Assembly: GCA_018398765.1 (NCBI GenBank)
Contig: JAHBMJ010000915.1
Span: forward strand, 1 to 38,801
Source of the DNA: Chromera velia
Taxonomy: Eukaryota > Sar > Chromeraceae
Length of the DNA stretch: 38,801 nt
Direction: 5' to 3'
Position numbers and translations under genes: made by a program. The notes beneath the pieces are model-generated. The model ran no database searches. It was not told the origin of the DNA and worked only from the letters and a program-made list of their open reading frames with translations. Positions 1 through 13,700 of the stretch are shown piece after piece. Positions within the stretch are counted from its first letter, which is position 1. Every line of letters begins with the position of its first letter.

Positions 1-1
1 C

Positions 2-1138
2 TTTACGACAGAAAGAGCAACGGAGATAGCGGTATTTGCAGAAGCACCAGGCTTCCCGCTCTTTGTTGGCTAAGAGTCGAACTACGCAGATGAGACACAC
101 TTCAACAATTTGGCAGAGAGAATCGAAGAGAAAAGAGCAGAAAGAGAAAGAAAAAGAGAGAGCAGATTCTTAGAGGTCTGCGTGATAGGGGACTTCAACG
201 CCCGCACTAGAAAGAAAACTCCTCTGATAGTCTGGACAGGGAAGGGAGGGGGAGAAGAGGAAGAGTGGGCATAAACAGGCGGGAGAGAGGAGGTTTTCAG
301 ACTGGAGAGGGAGTCTGAAGACGAGACGGAGAACACGAAGGGAAGGGCTCTTATTCGTTTTTATGAGATGGTGGGCATTGTTCCTCTGAATGGACTGAGG
401 CGGTGTGCGGTTGAAGAGGGGGGGGAGAAGGTAGCTTTCAACTTCGATGGATCGTTTACCTTCGACAGGGGGGGAGACAGAGGGAGGTCCCTGATCGACT
501 ATGCATGCATGTCTCCTGTGTCTCTGCCATCTGTTCTTCTTTTTTCTGTATTTTGTGTATGCTCAGCTCGGTCAGACCATTCAGCTCTTAGATTAGTCCT
601 GAGGGAGGAAGAAAGAGAGAATGAGAGCGGCGAGGGAAGAGGAAACGAGGAAGAGAACGAAGCCAACCAAGAACAAAACAAAAAGAAAAGAAGAAAAGAC
701 AGGCGAAGAAAGATAAAAAAGAGGGAAAAGAGAAAGAAAAACGAGAAAAGAGAAGATGAAATCAAGCCAAGATGGAAGGGAACGCTTACAAAGGAAGGAG
801 AGGAGAGGTATCTCCAAGAGCTTCAGAAAAGAGTGAAGGAGGAAAAAGTGAGTGAGGTCTTTCAGAAAGCAATGGATATGGAAGAGGGAGAAGAAATAAA
901 GAAAGACTTGCTCGACGAAGCATACCAGAAGTTCCAACACATCAGAGAGAAAACCTTTATATGGGCAACAAGGAAGGAGAAGAAAGAAGAAAGAAGAAAG
1001 AAAAAGGGAGAGGAAAGAAGAGCCAGCAGAAGCGCTAAGAGGGGAAGGAAGAAAGCAAATAAGAAAACTCAGAAGAATAGAGAGAAAAGTGAGAGAGGAA
1101 ATCAGAGGCCTGAAATCAGAAAGAGAGCAGAGGGATGA
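2..1138 (+). pseudogene. LINE endonuclease region plus basic linker (broken)
   Basis: Read in frame 2, this segment has the hallmarks of the AP-endonuclease domain that nicks target DNA for LINE insertion. They are GDFNAR at 188-205, an SLIDYA-type motif near 485-505, and SDHSAL at about 572-589, where Asp and His belong to the catalytic C-terminal motif. In-frame stops at 71-73 and 272-274 interrupt it, but recognisable sequence continues in the same frame on both sides, so they look like nonsense mutations and not introns. From about 600 to 1138 the frame encodes a long Lys/Glu/Arg-rich linker, probably helical. It ends at a TGA at 1136-1138, where the frame +1 to it takes over. No start is visible because the element runs off the left edge. 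Confidence 0.8.
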
Positions 1139-4100
1139 ACGAGAAAACGAGAGCAGCACCTCAGCTCAGGAAGGAGAAAGATTGAGACAGGCATATGAGG
1201 AGAGGAGAAAACAGTTAGTCATGATAGAGAGAGCGCTGAGAAACGCGGTGACAAAAGAGCAACGGAAGGCAGAAAAGAGAAAGGTGGAGAACATAAGAGC
1301 CGAAATAAATGAAGGAGGCTGCTGGAAGGTGTGGAGGAGACTCGGTGAGGAAAACAGGAGGGCAGCACCAAGAAAAACAAAAGACAGCATGACGACCCAG
1401 CAGGTAGCAGAAGGTTTCAAACAAACGTACAAACTGCCAAAGGAAGAGAAAGAAGAGAGAAAGAGGGAACAAGAAAGAAAAACGACAGTGAGTAGAGCGA
1501 TTAAGGAGAAAGGATGGCATATAGCAGAGGAAAAAGAGGTAAGGAAGGCAATGAAAAGAGCAGGCAACCCCAGAAAGGCCACTGGGAAGGACGGAATGCC
1601 CCCAGGAATGCTGAGAACGATAGAAAAATTGACTGAGCTGGTATCTTTATATGTTTTGTTAATTAATGTTGCATATCGTTTTGGTTGGTGGCCGAAAGGG
1701 TGGAATGACTTGCCGGTGACGGCCCTTCCAAAACCAGGTAAGTCACTTGCACTAATTGGGGGATGGAGGGGAGTGCACCTGGTGGTAGCAGATGTAAAAT
1801 AGGGAGACATGATCATGAGAACAAAGGTGGAAAAGGAAGCCAGACAGACGCCATGGCAGTTTGCATACAAGAGAAAGACAGGCACATGCGATGCAATTTT
1901 TCTTTTGCTGTTCGTTATTGCTCGAATGGAAGTGCTTAGTGTTGCTTTTGTTGACTTCACATGGGCTTTCGACGAAGTAAGGCTGGAAAAGTTAAAAGAA
2001 AAATTGAGAAAGGCAGGGGTGGAGGAAGGTCTGATCAGATGGGTTGAGGCCTCTCTGGAAAAAGTGAGGGCACGGGTGAAAGGAATGAACATGTGGTACC
2101 CGGAAGACAAAGGCCTCAAGCAAGGAGGCACGAGCAGCCCTTCCCTTTACTCTGTGTACACACATGACTTGCCAGAGGAAGTAGGAAAGAGGAGAGGACA
2201 GAGACGACAGACCGACAGACAGAGGCCAAAGGTGCCGGCAGGAGAAGACGGGAGGTGGGTCGATTTCCTTGCCCCTCTGTTTACAGATGACACAACACTC
2301 CTCGAATCCTCAGATAGACAGTTGAACCTTCTTCTTTCGAACCTTGTAGCCTTTACAAAACCTCTCCATCTTCTATTCTCTGACAAGTCGAGATTGGTCC
2401 AGTTTGGCCGCATCGCATCAAGAGAGAAAGAAGAAGTTAGACTGGGGGAGATAGTGATGAAAGAAGCAAGAGAGCAACCCTACCTGGGACTAGTCCTATC
2501 CGCCGACTGCAACCTAAAAACCATGATGGAAGCACGGTCAATCAAAGTAGAGAGATGCATGCAGAGACTGATGGGGAAGATAGGAAGGGAGGGAGGGATT
2601 CCACCCGCTGATTGCTTTAATATATTTAAACAGACAGTGCGCGCCGTATGGTTGTATGGATGCGAAATCCATGCATGCCCAGATAGCGCGTATGCAGAAT
2701 TCGACGAGAAGCAAAGGAGATTTATCAGGTTTGTTTTGCGTTTGAGAAAGAAAGAGAATTGTGACACGCTGATGATAGAAGGAGGTTTCATTCCGATCGA
2801 TCTTGAAGTGGCTTCCAGAACGATCCAGTGGGTAGGGAAGGCTTTAAAGGAGAGAAGAAACGAAGCGGTAGGGCAGGCAATCCTCACATGCCTGAGAGAG
2901 GGGATAGAGAACGAAATGGGGGGGGGGAGAGGAATGCATCCTTTTCATCTTTTCCCTCATCTGAAGCAATGTGCACAGGCACTCTACACAGACAGAGGAA
3001 TGCACCCTTTTGCAAGAGAAAGACTAAAAGGAAGCGTAGGGCAGAGAGGAACACAGGTAGTCAACGAGAGAGTGGACAGGATAGAGAGATGGCTGCTGAA
3101 GAAGAAAAAAAATGAGCTAGACGAGAAGAAGAGAGAGGCGTTTGCACATAGAATAGAAAGAAACATAAGAGAGAAGAGCAGTCAGGAGAAGGCAGAACTG
3201 ACAGGAGTGATGATGGCTGACGTGCACAGAAAGCTCTCAAACGGAAACCGTCTCCACCTTTCTTTGTTTGAAGACAGAGCAGGTAGAAAGGTTGGCTCGA
3301 CAATGAAAATAGACAGAGAGAGAATAGGGAGAGCCCCTTTTTGCTATACGAGAGTGGCGCCGCGATCGGAACACAGGAGGAGAGCAGCATGCAGGGTGGG
3401 AGACAGGCCTGTGGCTGCGACTCAGGGAAAAATTCCGGTAAGGGGGGGAGAGAAGGTGCCGTTACAGAAAAGGATGTGCCAGTTCTGTCGAGGGTGGTTG
3501 GGAATCGAGGTGGTGGAAGATGAAATCCATCTGGTGACAGAATGTCCTGTTTTTGACAGAGAGAGAGCAGAAATGTTCAGAAAGATAGAAGGGAAATGGG
3601 ACAGCAAGATGGAAGAAAGAGCCAGAAAGGCAGCCACAGAAAGAGAAGGGCTCAACAGAGAAGAGGGAAAAAGGGACAACTCGACGCTTTTCTGTTTTCT
3701 GTTGAATGAATGTCATGCCGGAGTGGATGAGTTTTTGGGATGGGCGTCATTCAGACGGAGGGTGTTTGAGGAGTGTCCAGGACGGTACGGACACATAGAG
3801 GGAGACGCTCTGGCGGCCAGACATGCAGGAATCACCGGAAGGCAGCGGGCGATCGAGAGACTAACAAAAGAATATGAGGAGACAATTGATAACTTAGAGA
3901 CGACCGAAGGAGCGTTAGGGTGGGGAAGGAGGGAGCCGCAGAAGAAGATTGATAAAGCAAACAAAAAGAGTGAGGAAGCCCAAATCACATGCCGTTTCAG
4001 ATCGATTTTCAGGCCGGAAAGCCAACGCGGATCCAGAGCTGTGGCTCGAACAACGAACAATCATGCAGCAGCGGCCAGGGCAACAGACTCTGGCGGGCCC

Positions 4101-4154
4101 CGAGGGCGGGGTCTGATACTTCAGCTTAGGCTGGGGAACGCCCCGCCCTGCTAG
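1089..4154 (+). pseudogene. LINE reverse transcriptase with C-terminal zinc knuckle (one internal stop)
   Basis: Frame 3 carries the reverse-transcriptase motifs in order: KATGKDGMPPGM near 1577-1612, LPVTALPKPGK near 1710-1742, WRGVHLV, FVDFTWAFDEV at about 1947-1979, a GLKQGG-type motif near 2112-2130, and the catalytic box FTDD at 2280-2291. FTDD replaces the usual YADD/FADD but keeps both metal-binding aspartates. Downstream, CQFC and a later His and Cys form a C-x2-C-x13-H-x4-C knuckle at about 3478-3552, as in the zf-RVT domain of LINEs. A TAG at 1800-1802 splits the frame within the fingers region; from 1809 to 4154 it is open for 781 codons. The last 30-40 codons are Gly/Arg/Pro-rich and may be translated 3' UTR. 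This would be the enzyme for target-primed reverse transcription, but this copy is probably inactive. Confidence 0.85.
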
Positions 4155-4198
4155 CTCTGGCGACAGATAGACATAGCGGGAAGGCCCTAGGGCGGAAC

Positions 4199-4246
4199 AT
4201 ATCAATCAAATCAATCAATCAATCAAAAAAGCAAAAAAATAAATAA
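4199..4246 (+). repeat. TCAA/ATCA microsatellite and A-rich 3' tail of the LINE
   Basis: Six copies of a TCAA-type unit, one of them imperfect, are followed by an A-rich stretch ending in AAATAAATAAA. It lies directly after the Gly/Arg-rich end of the LINE reading frame and marks the probable 3' end of the element. Confidence 0.75.
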
Positions 4247-4750
4247 AGGGTTTTGGGGGATCGATCTTTTTTTTTTGCCAACGTCTAGAGTCAAATATGC
4301 TTCTTAAGAAAAGTAGGTTCCTAGAAGTGCTCTAGCATCCACAATTTTCCTATTAGGTTTTCAAACTAGTATTTTGAACTAATATAAGGCCCATACAAGC
4401 TAACTAGTTAGTATAAGTCTTCGTTAAGTCTGTCTGGACCGCTTAGCCCAACGGCGCCCCTTCTAAATCTAGTTTTAAATGACAAACTCAAATCTTCGCT
4501 TTTTTTAAAAAATATATACATTAATTTTGTTCCCCTAGGTAGTAGTACACTGGCACATATACGTATATACTAATTATATAAATTAGGTCCAAGTCTACTT
4601 ATATATATAATCCTAACATCTTACCCTATATCTAACCCTATAGAATTAGATGTTACATTTATTTAGTTTTGTTTGTTTTTTTTTATATTAATAACATGCA
4701 AAAGTGGTCTGGGTCTCTCACCGACCCCACATATTTGATGGAACGATCGC
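4247..4750. other. AT-rich intergenic DNA
   Basis: The base composition falls abruptly to AT-rich after the LINE tail, with many short TATATA and TAATTA runs. I see no reading frame, RNA gene or clear terminal repeats. It resembles the AT-rich islands at about 19,860-21,200, 33,854-34,860 and 36,540-37,020. Confidence 0.6.
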
Positions 4751-7700
4751 AAGCATTGATCTACACGCATGGCAGAGGTTGCAAGCATGCATTCAAACAA
4801 ACGTATATAAAAATATGAGACAGGGGCAGTGCGTAACACCTGTGATCACTTGACCTCGCCTGTCGGCTACGGTTAACTGATTCCCTGCCAAACTTCAGTC
4901 TGAATGAGACACCGCAGTTGCACCTCCTTTTCTCACAGATCTTCTTTCCCTTCCACTTCTCTTCAAGTGGAGACAGCGAACACACAGCGATTGGACGAGA
5001 GGGGGCTCATAATCAATGCAAGCACAGCTGTCACTCCAATCGATTCGTTGAAGCCGATTTTTGTTTCTGACGAGCAGCTCACGCCCCACGCACGCAAACA
5101 GCCAGCACGCACCTCATCATTACATGTAGTGAACCGACGCAGTCGCTTGAAACCTGGTAGCTCACTTCACGCATGCCTGTTTTGTGCGGTTTCTCTGTGC
5201 TTGCTTCTTGGCCTTTCCTCGTCTGCGGATCTTCAATCGGTCAGCTTTCACCAGGCCAACCGATTGCCGCACTCCCAGAGGACGGCACGCGTTCTTCCTT
5301 CCTCCTAACCCCCACCCAAAGCTCGGTCTGGCTCGGACCCAACCACGAGCCGGAGGGATAAGAACCAGACTGAACAGAAAAGTAAGGAAGGTCTAGGGGG
5401 AAACGGAAAAGAGTGTCAGGGAACAGATGAGCAGATAAGGGGGTTATCATCTTCAGCGACCGAAAACAATCAATGAAGCCTCCATTGGAATATTGAATGA
5501 ATGGAGGGCGGAACGAGCACTTCAAACATTCACCACTTGCGTGCACGCATACAGCACAGGTCCGTCCTTACGGCCGAACGGACGCGTTCCGTTTGCTCAT
5601 GAATCAATGCATCAATTTCCATCGAGGCTTTTGCGACGGAAAACAGAAAGAAGGAAAGAAAAAGGGACCAACTCTCTCTCTCTCTCAGATACTGTCTGTC
5701 TGTCAGTCTCTAAACGTCTCTTCTGTACTGTTGACTGGCCGGTTGAAAGAAAAGGCTTGCTCTTCTGTTGCAAAACCTTGCAAGAAAGAAAGAAACAAAG
5801 GAAGGAATACGGTCTCAATGCAACGCAACCGGCCAACTCGTCCTGCTGCCACACACTCACGAAACCACACACATCACACATCCATCCACCCATTTCGCAC
5901 GTGGCTGCTCACTCATTTCTTCACCAGAGACGAAGCATGCGTGTATTCACCTCTTGACAGGAAGACGAAGATCACAAAAGCATGCAAGCAATAAGCGCCC
6001 ACCCTGCTTCCCTTCCCAACCCAGTCCCTCCCCACTTTTCGCATTGAAGCCGCCCCTTTGCCCGCAGGAGCCCCACAACTGACACCACTTCTGCACTGCA
6101 CAGCATGCACGCTAGCCAACTAGACACGAACCACGCAATGCACATGCAAATGCACTCAGTTAACGAACCAGCACGCCCCCTCCCTTCCCTCCCAACCCAG
6201 TGGTGCTTGATGGTTCTAGATCCATCAAGCACACAGAAGACAGAAACGAACAGCACGACATGGACATGACATCCCTTGACTCTTCTTTATCCTTCTGATT
6301 GGTATTTCTCACTTGAGACAACAAAGAGAGAGAGAGAGAAAAAAAAAAGGAAAAGAAAAAAAGAGACCCGACCTTTCCCGGTGGTCCCTCCACACCCACA
6401 AACCACTCGAATGATTAGTGAAGGCTGATTGATGCACAAGAAAGCTTTCTCTTTCTCTAGGCACTCATTCCCAGACCAGATTTTCTTCTGTCAGGAGTTG
6501 AAGGGACAACACGGGTGTGTGTGTGATGCTGGAAAGCGGTTCGGCAGGCGATGTGGATCGTGGTTGGTCTCTTCCTTCGTTTCTTTCGTGAAGCGTACAA
6601 GTAGGGGGGGTGGGCTTTGCGGAGTGGTGGGGGGGTCGTCAGTCTGACAAGAGAAGCGTCACCAAAAAAATGGAAGCGAAAGATGACAGGCAATACCATC
6701 GTCTGTCTCTGATTGATGCCTTTCCATGGAACCAGAAAGAAAAAAAGAAAGAAAGCAGCCTCCGTTTGCCATCGACGATTTGCGGTTTTTTCCAGCCAAC
6801 AGCGGAAAGATCAGATAAGAAGACAGTCAGAAGAGATCGTGCATGCAGAGCAGCATCCATCAGCACTACTCTCGCCGCCTTGTGAACTTCCTCCCTCCCT
6901 GTCTGTATTTGCAGATTGCTTTTTACTTTCGTACGTTCCTCTTTCAAATTCCCTTTTCCTTTCCTGTCTTCTCTGCATGTCCATCAGTCTGCCTGCTCAA
7001 GACGGAAGGTTTAAATTGAGGCACGCTCACCGACAGAGAGAAATTCAGAGAGAGAAAGAGACAGAAAAAGAGACAGCAAGAGAGTTTCGGTTTTTCAAAA
7101 AAAAGTGGTGGGATGGATGGATCAACTTGGAAGGGAGGGCCGGCGTTCGGCCATGCAGCCCGACGGAGGATCTCTCCCACTTGTCCGTTCTTTCTTTCCA
7201 CAAAAACTCTAGGGAAAGGATAGGAGGAAGTGAGGAGAGGACAGGAGAAGAGCAGAACCTTTCCACAACTTCCCACCCATCCACCCACCCACTTGTACCA
7301 TTTAGGCCGATCAGAGTGGGTGCCAGTCTGAAGTTTTTCGGTTTTTGTGGTCGTCTCTGGAGTCAGTCGCTCAGTCAGTCGGCTCCCCTCCCCCCTTTTT
7401 TCAGCCCCCTCCTCTTCGCCCTTTTCTGAGTCACAACAGCAGAGCTGAAGGAGCGAGACAGAAAAAAAAGCAAAAGGGACACATATGCACGCGAGGGGGG
7501 CAAGGGGTCCGTGGGTGACTGACTGCTCGAGTGCTTCATGTTGAAAGAGAGAGACCTTCTTAGTTAGCAAGAGAGGCGAATACATCGATTGCAGGCAGTC
7601 GGAAGCAAGCAAGAGGGTATGCATGCAGAGGAGTGAATTACACAGTTGCACACTCTGACGAAAGCCTCTCTTCCTTCGACCTTGACTACCTTGTTTCCTT

Positions 7701-10700
7701 CCTCAACCGCACTCACGCAACTCTGACTGCCTTCCACAAACTCGGTGTCACTTCTGGCTCCTTCCGTTGCCTCAAACCATTCCATTAAACTGCAAAATAA
7801 ATTCCTCCATTTTCATTTTCAAAAGCGCCTTGTTTGGTTTGGTATGGTCAGCCTTATCCCTTCTGTCTTTTTTCTGTACCACCCACTCTCTACTCCCTAC
7901 TCCACCACCTTTCTGAAAGAAAGAGGCGGCCAGACGGTCAGATAGAAATGCAACGAGAAAGAGACAAGAAGATGCGCCCCCTTCCGATCACACAGACAGA
8001 CAGAATCCGAAAGGCGAACAACCCAACCGGACTTGGCCAAGCTGAAAGAGAAGGGGCAACCAACCCGATCGCAAAGAAAGGAAGGAAGGATTGATTTTCG
8101 AGAAAGAGCAAAGATCGAGAAGAGGGGAAAGAAGGAGGGGGCCAAGCTGCCTGCCCACCTCAGAAAGAGTTTAATTATCTGATCTGCTTTTCTGGCTGGC
8201 TAAAATCACGACAGGCGTACGCTGCAACAGGCGGGGTTGCTTTCCATGCCGTCTTCTTTTCTGTTTTCTTCCCTGTTCTCTGTGAGAAGGTCCATCTCTC
8301 TCTTGCTCCTCCTTAATTCTTCTCTTGCAGGTCGACTGCCGATCTCGACTTGTTTTTCAGAGGAGAGAGAGAGAGTTCAATGAGACCACCTGGGAAGGAA
8401 GAAGCAAAAAAAAATGGATCCATGTACATCAAAAATAGAACCATTCATCTCTTAATTAATTCGAAAACCTCCGAACAGCCTGCCCGCTTTCTAACCTCTC
8501 TTCCCGTCACATTCCCCCACCAAGTAGAAGGAGACAGACCGAACAGATTGATTGATGCAGCCGGAACTTTGCAAAACCGTTTGTGTCTAACTGAATTGGC
8601 GCTTCACAGTGTTTTGAATTGTACCACGGCATGGAAGAACCAGGCAAGGCAGAGGTTGCCCTGCCGGCTCGTCCTCTCTCGTGTCAGGGACAGGAGGAAA
8701 AAAATAGTTTTTCTGTTTCCCCCAACCCTGCGGGCCACCCATCCCACTCCCTAAACGCACACATCGGTTGGCGCTCTTCTTTCGTTGATACACAAACAAA
8801 GACGCAAACGGAGGCAGGCATAACAGGCAAGCAACTGCATCACACAGCATTACAAACGAATTAACTGCCCTCCCACACACCCCCCCATGCACCATCTCCC
8901 ATACCCCCCTTCAATCCCACCCCCCCTCCCATCCCTTTCAATACACGAACACATGTATGAAGCAAAAGGTGACAGGGGCAGAAGGCGATGCGGCCCCCGA
9001 TACAAAGAGCAGCGGCACAAAAGTAAAAGAAATGAAGAAAGCTGGAGGGAGACAGCCTTCAAGGGACACACGACTGTCTGACCGTTCATCTCATTCCCTC
9101 GCCTAATGCCTTGCGGTGCCTGCCTGTGGACTGTCTTTCTCCCTCGTTTTTTTTCTCCCTTTCTTTTAGAACATTCACTCCTGGGCAATCAAATGGTTTC
9201 TTTATTACTTTTCATCGGGACAAAAGAAGAAAGGCTCTCACGGCCACCAGAAAGAAAAGGGAAAAAACAAACAACTGATGTGCTGCCTGACATGTGCCTC
9301 TCTTTTCTTTTGTCGCGCGCGTAGTGCTTCCACGAATTGAACAAAAGTCTGCAGCCTTGCCTTGTCATGGCCTCACGATGATGATGATGCCAAGGAACGA
9401 ACAAATACATCACAGAGGAAACTTAGTCGATCGAAGAAATAAATAATTATTTGGACGCAATGCGATGAATCATTGCAACCCTCCTACCCAGGCAGCCAGC
9501 ATTAGTTTTTCTCTTTTCACCCGTTTGTCCCGCTGTCTATTTGATTTCTGGCTTCTTCACTACTTGTCTAGTGTTCTTTCCAACGAAACCTGCATACGAA
9601 CTCACGAGTGCCTTTGCCTAGAGCCCGAGGAGAACAGAATGGCGCCAACCATGGACACGAAAAACGAAATTGCATCTCTGGTCGACAGACAAGCGCACAT
9701 GCCGACCAACACCCCTTCAACCCCCCCACCCACAAAACGAACCCACCCCAACCCAAACCCAAACGAGAAGCGCTGTTGGTCATCACCGACTCACTCATTC
9801 ACTCCACGACCATGAGCACACGCAGCGCTTGTCATCAAAGAGAGAAGACAGACAATCAGAAAAGCCAGTGAAAGAAAGGAAGAAGGAAAATTGCCTCAGG
9901 CTGCAAAGTTGAAGAAAGGAAGCAGTCCACACCTCACCTTCCCCCACAATTCACGCTTCTTCCTGTGCCTTTGCGGAAACGGGGCAGAAAGAAGGATCCT
10001 GAGGGGTGGGCGGAGAGGAGACCGTCAGTTGGTTCAATTAGTTAGTTGAAGAAAGTAGTTGAGCGAGGGAGAATTTTGAGAGAAAATGCCGCGTCTCTAG
10101 CTCTTTATAGTGCATTGGTAGTTGTGTACACGTTGCTTCTGTTTGGCTCTTCACACAAGGCTTCGCAACGTGAAGAGACTGGCAAGACAGTTAGTTCAGA
10201 AGTTGGTTGAACAGACAGGGAAAGAGACGAGTTGAGTCAGAGACAGCGCTGACGACACACCAACAAATGCACACAGGACAGGCACGTACAGGCACACAAA
10301 TGAACCAACGAACGAACAGGCGTACGCATCGATGGAGACAGTATGGCCCAGCCACCTCTCGTAAAAACCCACCCCCCACCGTATCAAGCAAAATCAGAAT
10401 CACTGCGCGCCCACCCAATCCCCCAGCATGCATCCACTTGTTGTTGACTGACTGACAAAGAAGACGTACAGATAAGACAGAGAAGACCGAACGAAAGACT
10501 GACTGCCACTCTTCTTCGGAAGATCCGAGGGGAGGGGATCGGCAGGCAGACACGGACGGAAAGTTACATGCCCTCCACCCCATGAGTCACGTTCGTTGTC
10601 GTCAATCACATTCACTCACGAACAAGCACGTTTGCTCACTCACTCATTCACTCACTCATCACGGACTAACAAAGAAAGATAGACGCATGTCTCACTCCCT

Positions 10701-13700
10701 AGCTCAGGTTATTCCTACTCCCCAAAAAGGAAGCGGGTGTCCAGGGAACAAAAATCACAACAGGTAAGTGAAGCAGATAAAGGCAAAGGAGGAAGGCAGA
10801 GAAGAAGAAGGTGCAGAAAGAAAGAGAAAGCCACTGCATGAAGGAACAAACGGACCCAATACCCCGAACCCCAGACATCCCCGGCCAATCCCACCATACA
10901 TAGATTGAATAAATGAGTGAGTCACCATGAAAGAACAATACACGACACAGGCATGAAATAAATGCACACAGTTGCTGCACGCACTTCCAAGAACAGACTG
11001 ACATACGTGAACGATGAAAGTGAACTAGAAGAAAGGAAGGAGGGGAGGAGCAGCGGCTTGAGTTCCGTTCTGTCTTCCTTCATTATCGAAACCCGGACGC
11101 ATACTCCACCCTTTTCTTCCTCCCTGTCTCTCGCTGTCTTTCATCAGCACAAACAAACGTGAAATCCATTCGTTCAAATTCATTGATTCCTTCCTCCCCA
11201 TCCCTTTCTCTGGCACCACGCCCCCTATTGCCGTCATAGAGACGTCGGCACTGCTTTGCCTCACTCATCCATCAAAGATTTTTCATCCACCCGTCGCGAC
11301 TTCAAGAAACACACACAGCGAAAACATCAATCAAGTCAAGGTTGCTCGTCTTTTGCCTGCCTGCCAGTCAATAAGAGCCTTTTGACCGGCAGTCAGTTGG
11401 TCAGTCCAGACGTCAGCCAGATGGTCGCTCTTTCTTTCTTTTGAATTGTTGACGCACGCCACGCCACTTGGAGGACAAATGATCGATCATTCGAATCTCA
11501 ACCTCGATCCTCAATTCCTTTTCCGTTCTTCTTGCTTGCTGCTCATTTGCAACCTGACCCCTGACCCCCACCCCGTCGATGCCCTCACCGACCAAGTAAT
11601 CGGAGCTGTCCAGCCAGAATTGCTTGCGCAGGACAGATGGGACAGATAAAAGACGCACACACACACACAAAGACAGGAATGCACAAGGGGGGGGGGGGCA
11701 ATGCGGGGGGATGCAGAGCTGGCAAGCGCAATGCCTCAAGAAGTTCACGAATTTTCTGGCGATCGAATTCGATTGAGACTGACCCTGCTTTGCTTTTTGC
11801 ATTTTAATTGGAGTAGAGAAGGAAAGGAAGAGAGGGCTTAGAGGAAAAGACTTTCAGTTTAAATGATTTACTTTTCTTCCTTCGTTATTTAATTCCCGCC
11901 CTTTCACTCAAGCGAATTCAATTCAATTCCTTTTGTCTTTCTGCACATCGACGAAGAGAAGACAAGCGAAGGGAAGAGAAGAGAAGAGACAGACGGAAAA
12001 CCATCGATCGTTCAAAAGTTTGAAGCATGAGGGAAGGAGGAAGCGAAGAGCTTCCCCGCCCTTCTTTCTTTCAGCTCTTCGTACGAGTCGTACTATGTTT
12101 CGATGACCTCTCTCTCTCTCGCTCTTTCGAGAGAATCCATCCATCGAGTAAAAGAGAAGAGAAAAAATGGAAGGAAGAAAAGGGGGAGGTGTGTGTGTGA
12201 GGAAAGGATGTCGTGATGGCATGACTACGTTTTTCGGTTTCTTTCCACAAAACGGAGCAAGGTACGCGGCGTGCATGAAGGCTGACGTGGCAGAATGACT
12301 GACCAAGACGCTCTGCATGCCCATACGGCATGCAGTTTTGTCTCTCCTCTTTTCACTGTTCGGCTCTCTTTTGTGCGTAATACTTTTTTTTTTCTTTTTG
12401 TCTGCCAGAAAGAAGGCATCGACAGGGGGATCGAATTCGAAGGTACGTCTGGCTAATCATCAAAACCAAACAAACAAGAATATTATTTCGATTTATTTAT
12501 TTCCTGTGTCCAACGCCTCCAAGCAAGAGCTCCCCTCCTCTGCTCTCCTCTGTACATGCACTGCCTGACTGAGTGGGATGCATCGCTGTCAGCCAAATTG
12601 AGTGCGCGATAGAAGAGAGGGAAAGAGAGAGATGAGAAAAGTTGTGGAGGTGCTGGCTTGCCCTCATCAGAAATGGAAGAGAAGAATCTTTGCGCTCTCG
12701 CACCGCAAGCAATACTCGTTCTTTGCCTGCCTGCGTGCGTGCCGGTTAATTGGTTTCTCTTCAAGCGGCTGTCGGTCGAGCTGAAGAAAATGACCTTCCT
12801 GACAGAGGATGACTGTAAATCGCTGCTTTGCGTTTTCTTTTACATTAAGAGAGGTATAAATTGGGAAGGAAAGAATCGATTGTTCTCTCCTTATTTGAAA
12901 TCAGGAGGACGTGTTGCAATATTGCATACAAATACGTGCAAAGACACACATGAACGCACGATCTCACGCACCCAAGCACTGACGAAACCACACTCACTGT
13001 ACCGCTCTTTCATGAAAGACTTGCTGATGAAAAAGAGAGGAAAGAAGATTCAGGAACGATGGAAAGACGGAAAGAGGCGCACACGTATCGCTGTCTACCC
13101 CTTTCCTGTTAGCAAAAAGAGACGAAGATCAACTCGGTAGGTGAGGTCATAGAGGGGGTCCAAGGGGGAAGAAGGGAGATGGAGAATGAGAGGGAAGGTG
13201 AAAAGAATAGACAGGTTTATTGGCAAAATGCGAACGAACTTCATGCTTCTTTCGGTTTATGTGAAAGTCCAATCACAAGAAAGATGTACTGCTTTGCACC
13301 TGCGACGACGGGATATTTCCTGACTATGTCCTCACTCTTTTGCCTTTCCGTTTCCCTTCCGCATGACGAAGCGGAGAGCAAAACGGCCTCACCATGAAAA
13401 CCACAAACATCCTTCGATGGGTACGTTTTTCCTTTTTTGGCTTCCAGTAAGCACGTGCTTACTTACGTCTTGCCGACTGCGCACGCAGCAGCACTAAAAC
13501 CTCGCTCTCTCCATGCTATGCCTTCATTTTCTTTCCCTTCTCGTGCTTTCCTCATTCAATGACATGGGGGGTCCCGGCCGACCTCATCTCTCTCTGTCTC
13601 TCTCTCTCCTTCCTCTTTTCTTCCCTCCCTTCCACACTGTACTTCACTTGCATCATTCAAAAAGGAAGGAAGGAAAGAAAACAAGTCGAAGGCGTCAATG

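Larger units (their letters stand above)
1..4246 (+). mobile_element. APE-type non-LTR (LINE) retrotransposon, 5' end outside window, degenerate
   Basis: The order is that of an APE-type LINE: AP-endonuclease-like motifs, a very basic Lys/Glu/Arg-rich linker, a reverse transcriptase, a CCHC zinc knuckle, a short 3' UTR, and a simple-repeat tail of TCAA/ATCA units followed by an A-rich stretch. No LTRs are seen, and a 4-bp microsatellite tail is common in several LINE clades. The 5' end lies beyond the window. The endonuclease frame has stops at 71-73 and 272-274, the frame changes at about 1085-1138, and there is another stop at 1800-1802. This copy therefore cannot make one continuous protein, although the last 2.3 kb is open. 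A target-site duplication cannot be tested without the 5' end. The LINE assignment is firm; the clade is not determined. Confidence 0.9.

Noticed and set aside
593-1159. Leu/Phe/Ser-rich minus-strand frame opposite the LINE linker
   Set aside because: It is the antisense shadow of the Lys/Glu/Arg-rich linker on the plus strand.
12658-13140. Plus-strand open frame of 160 codons in the gene-poor region
   Set aside because: It ends in a Lys/Arg-rich stretch typical of the local purine bias, and I see no motif or exon structure.
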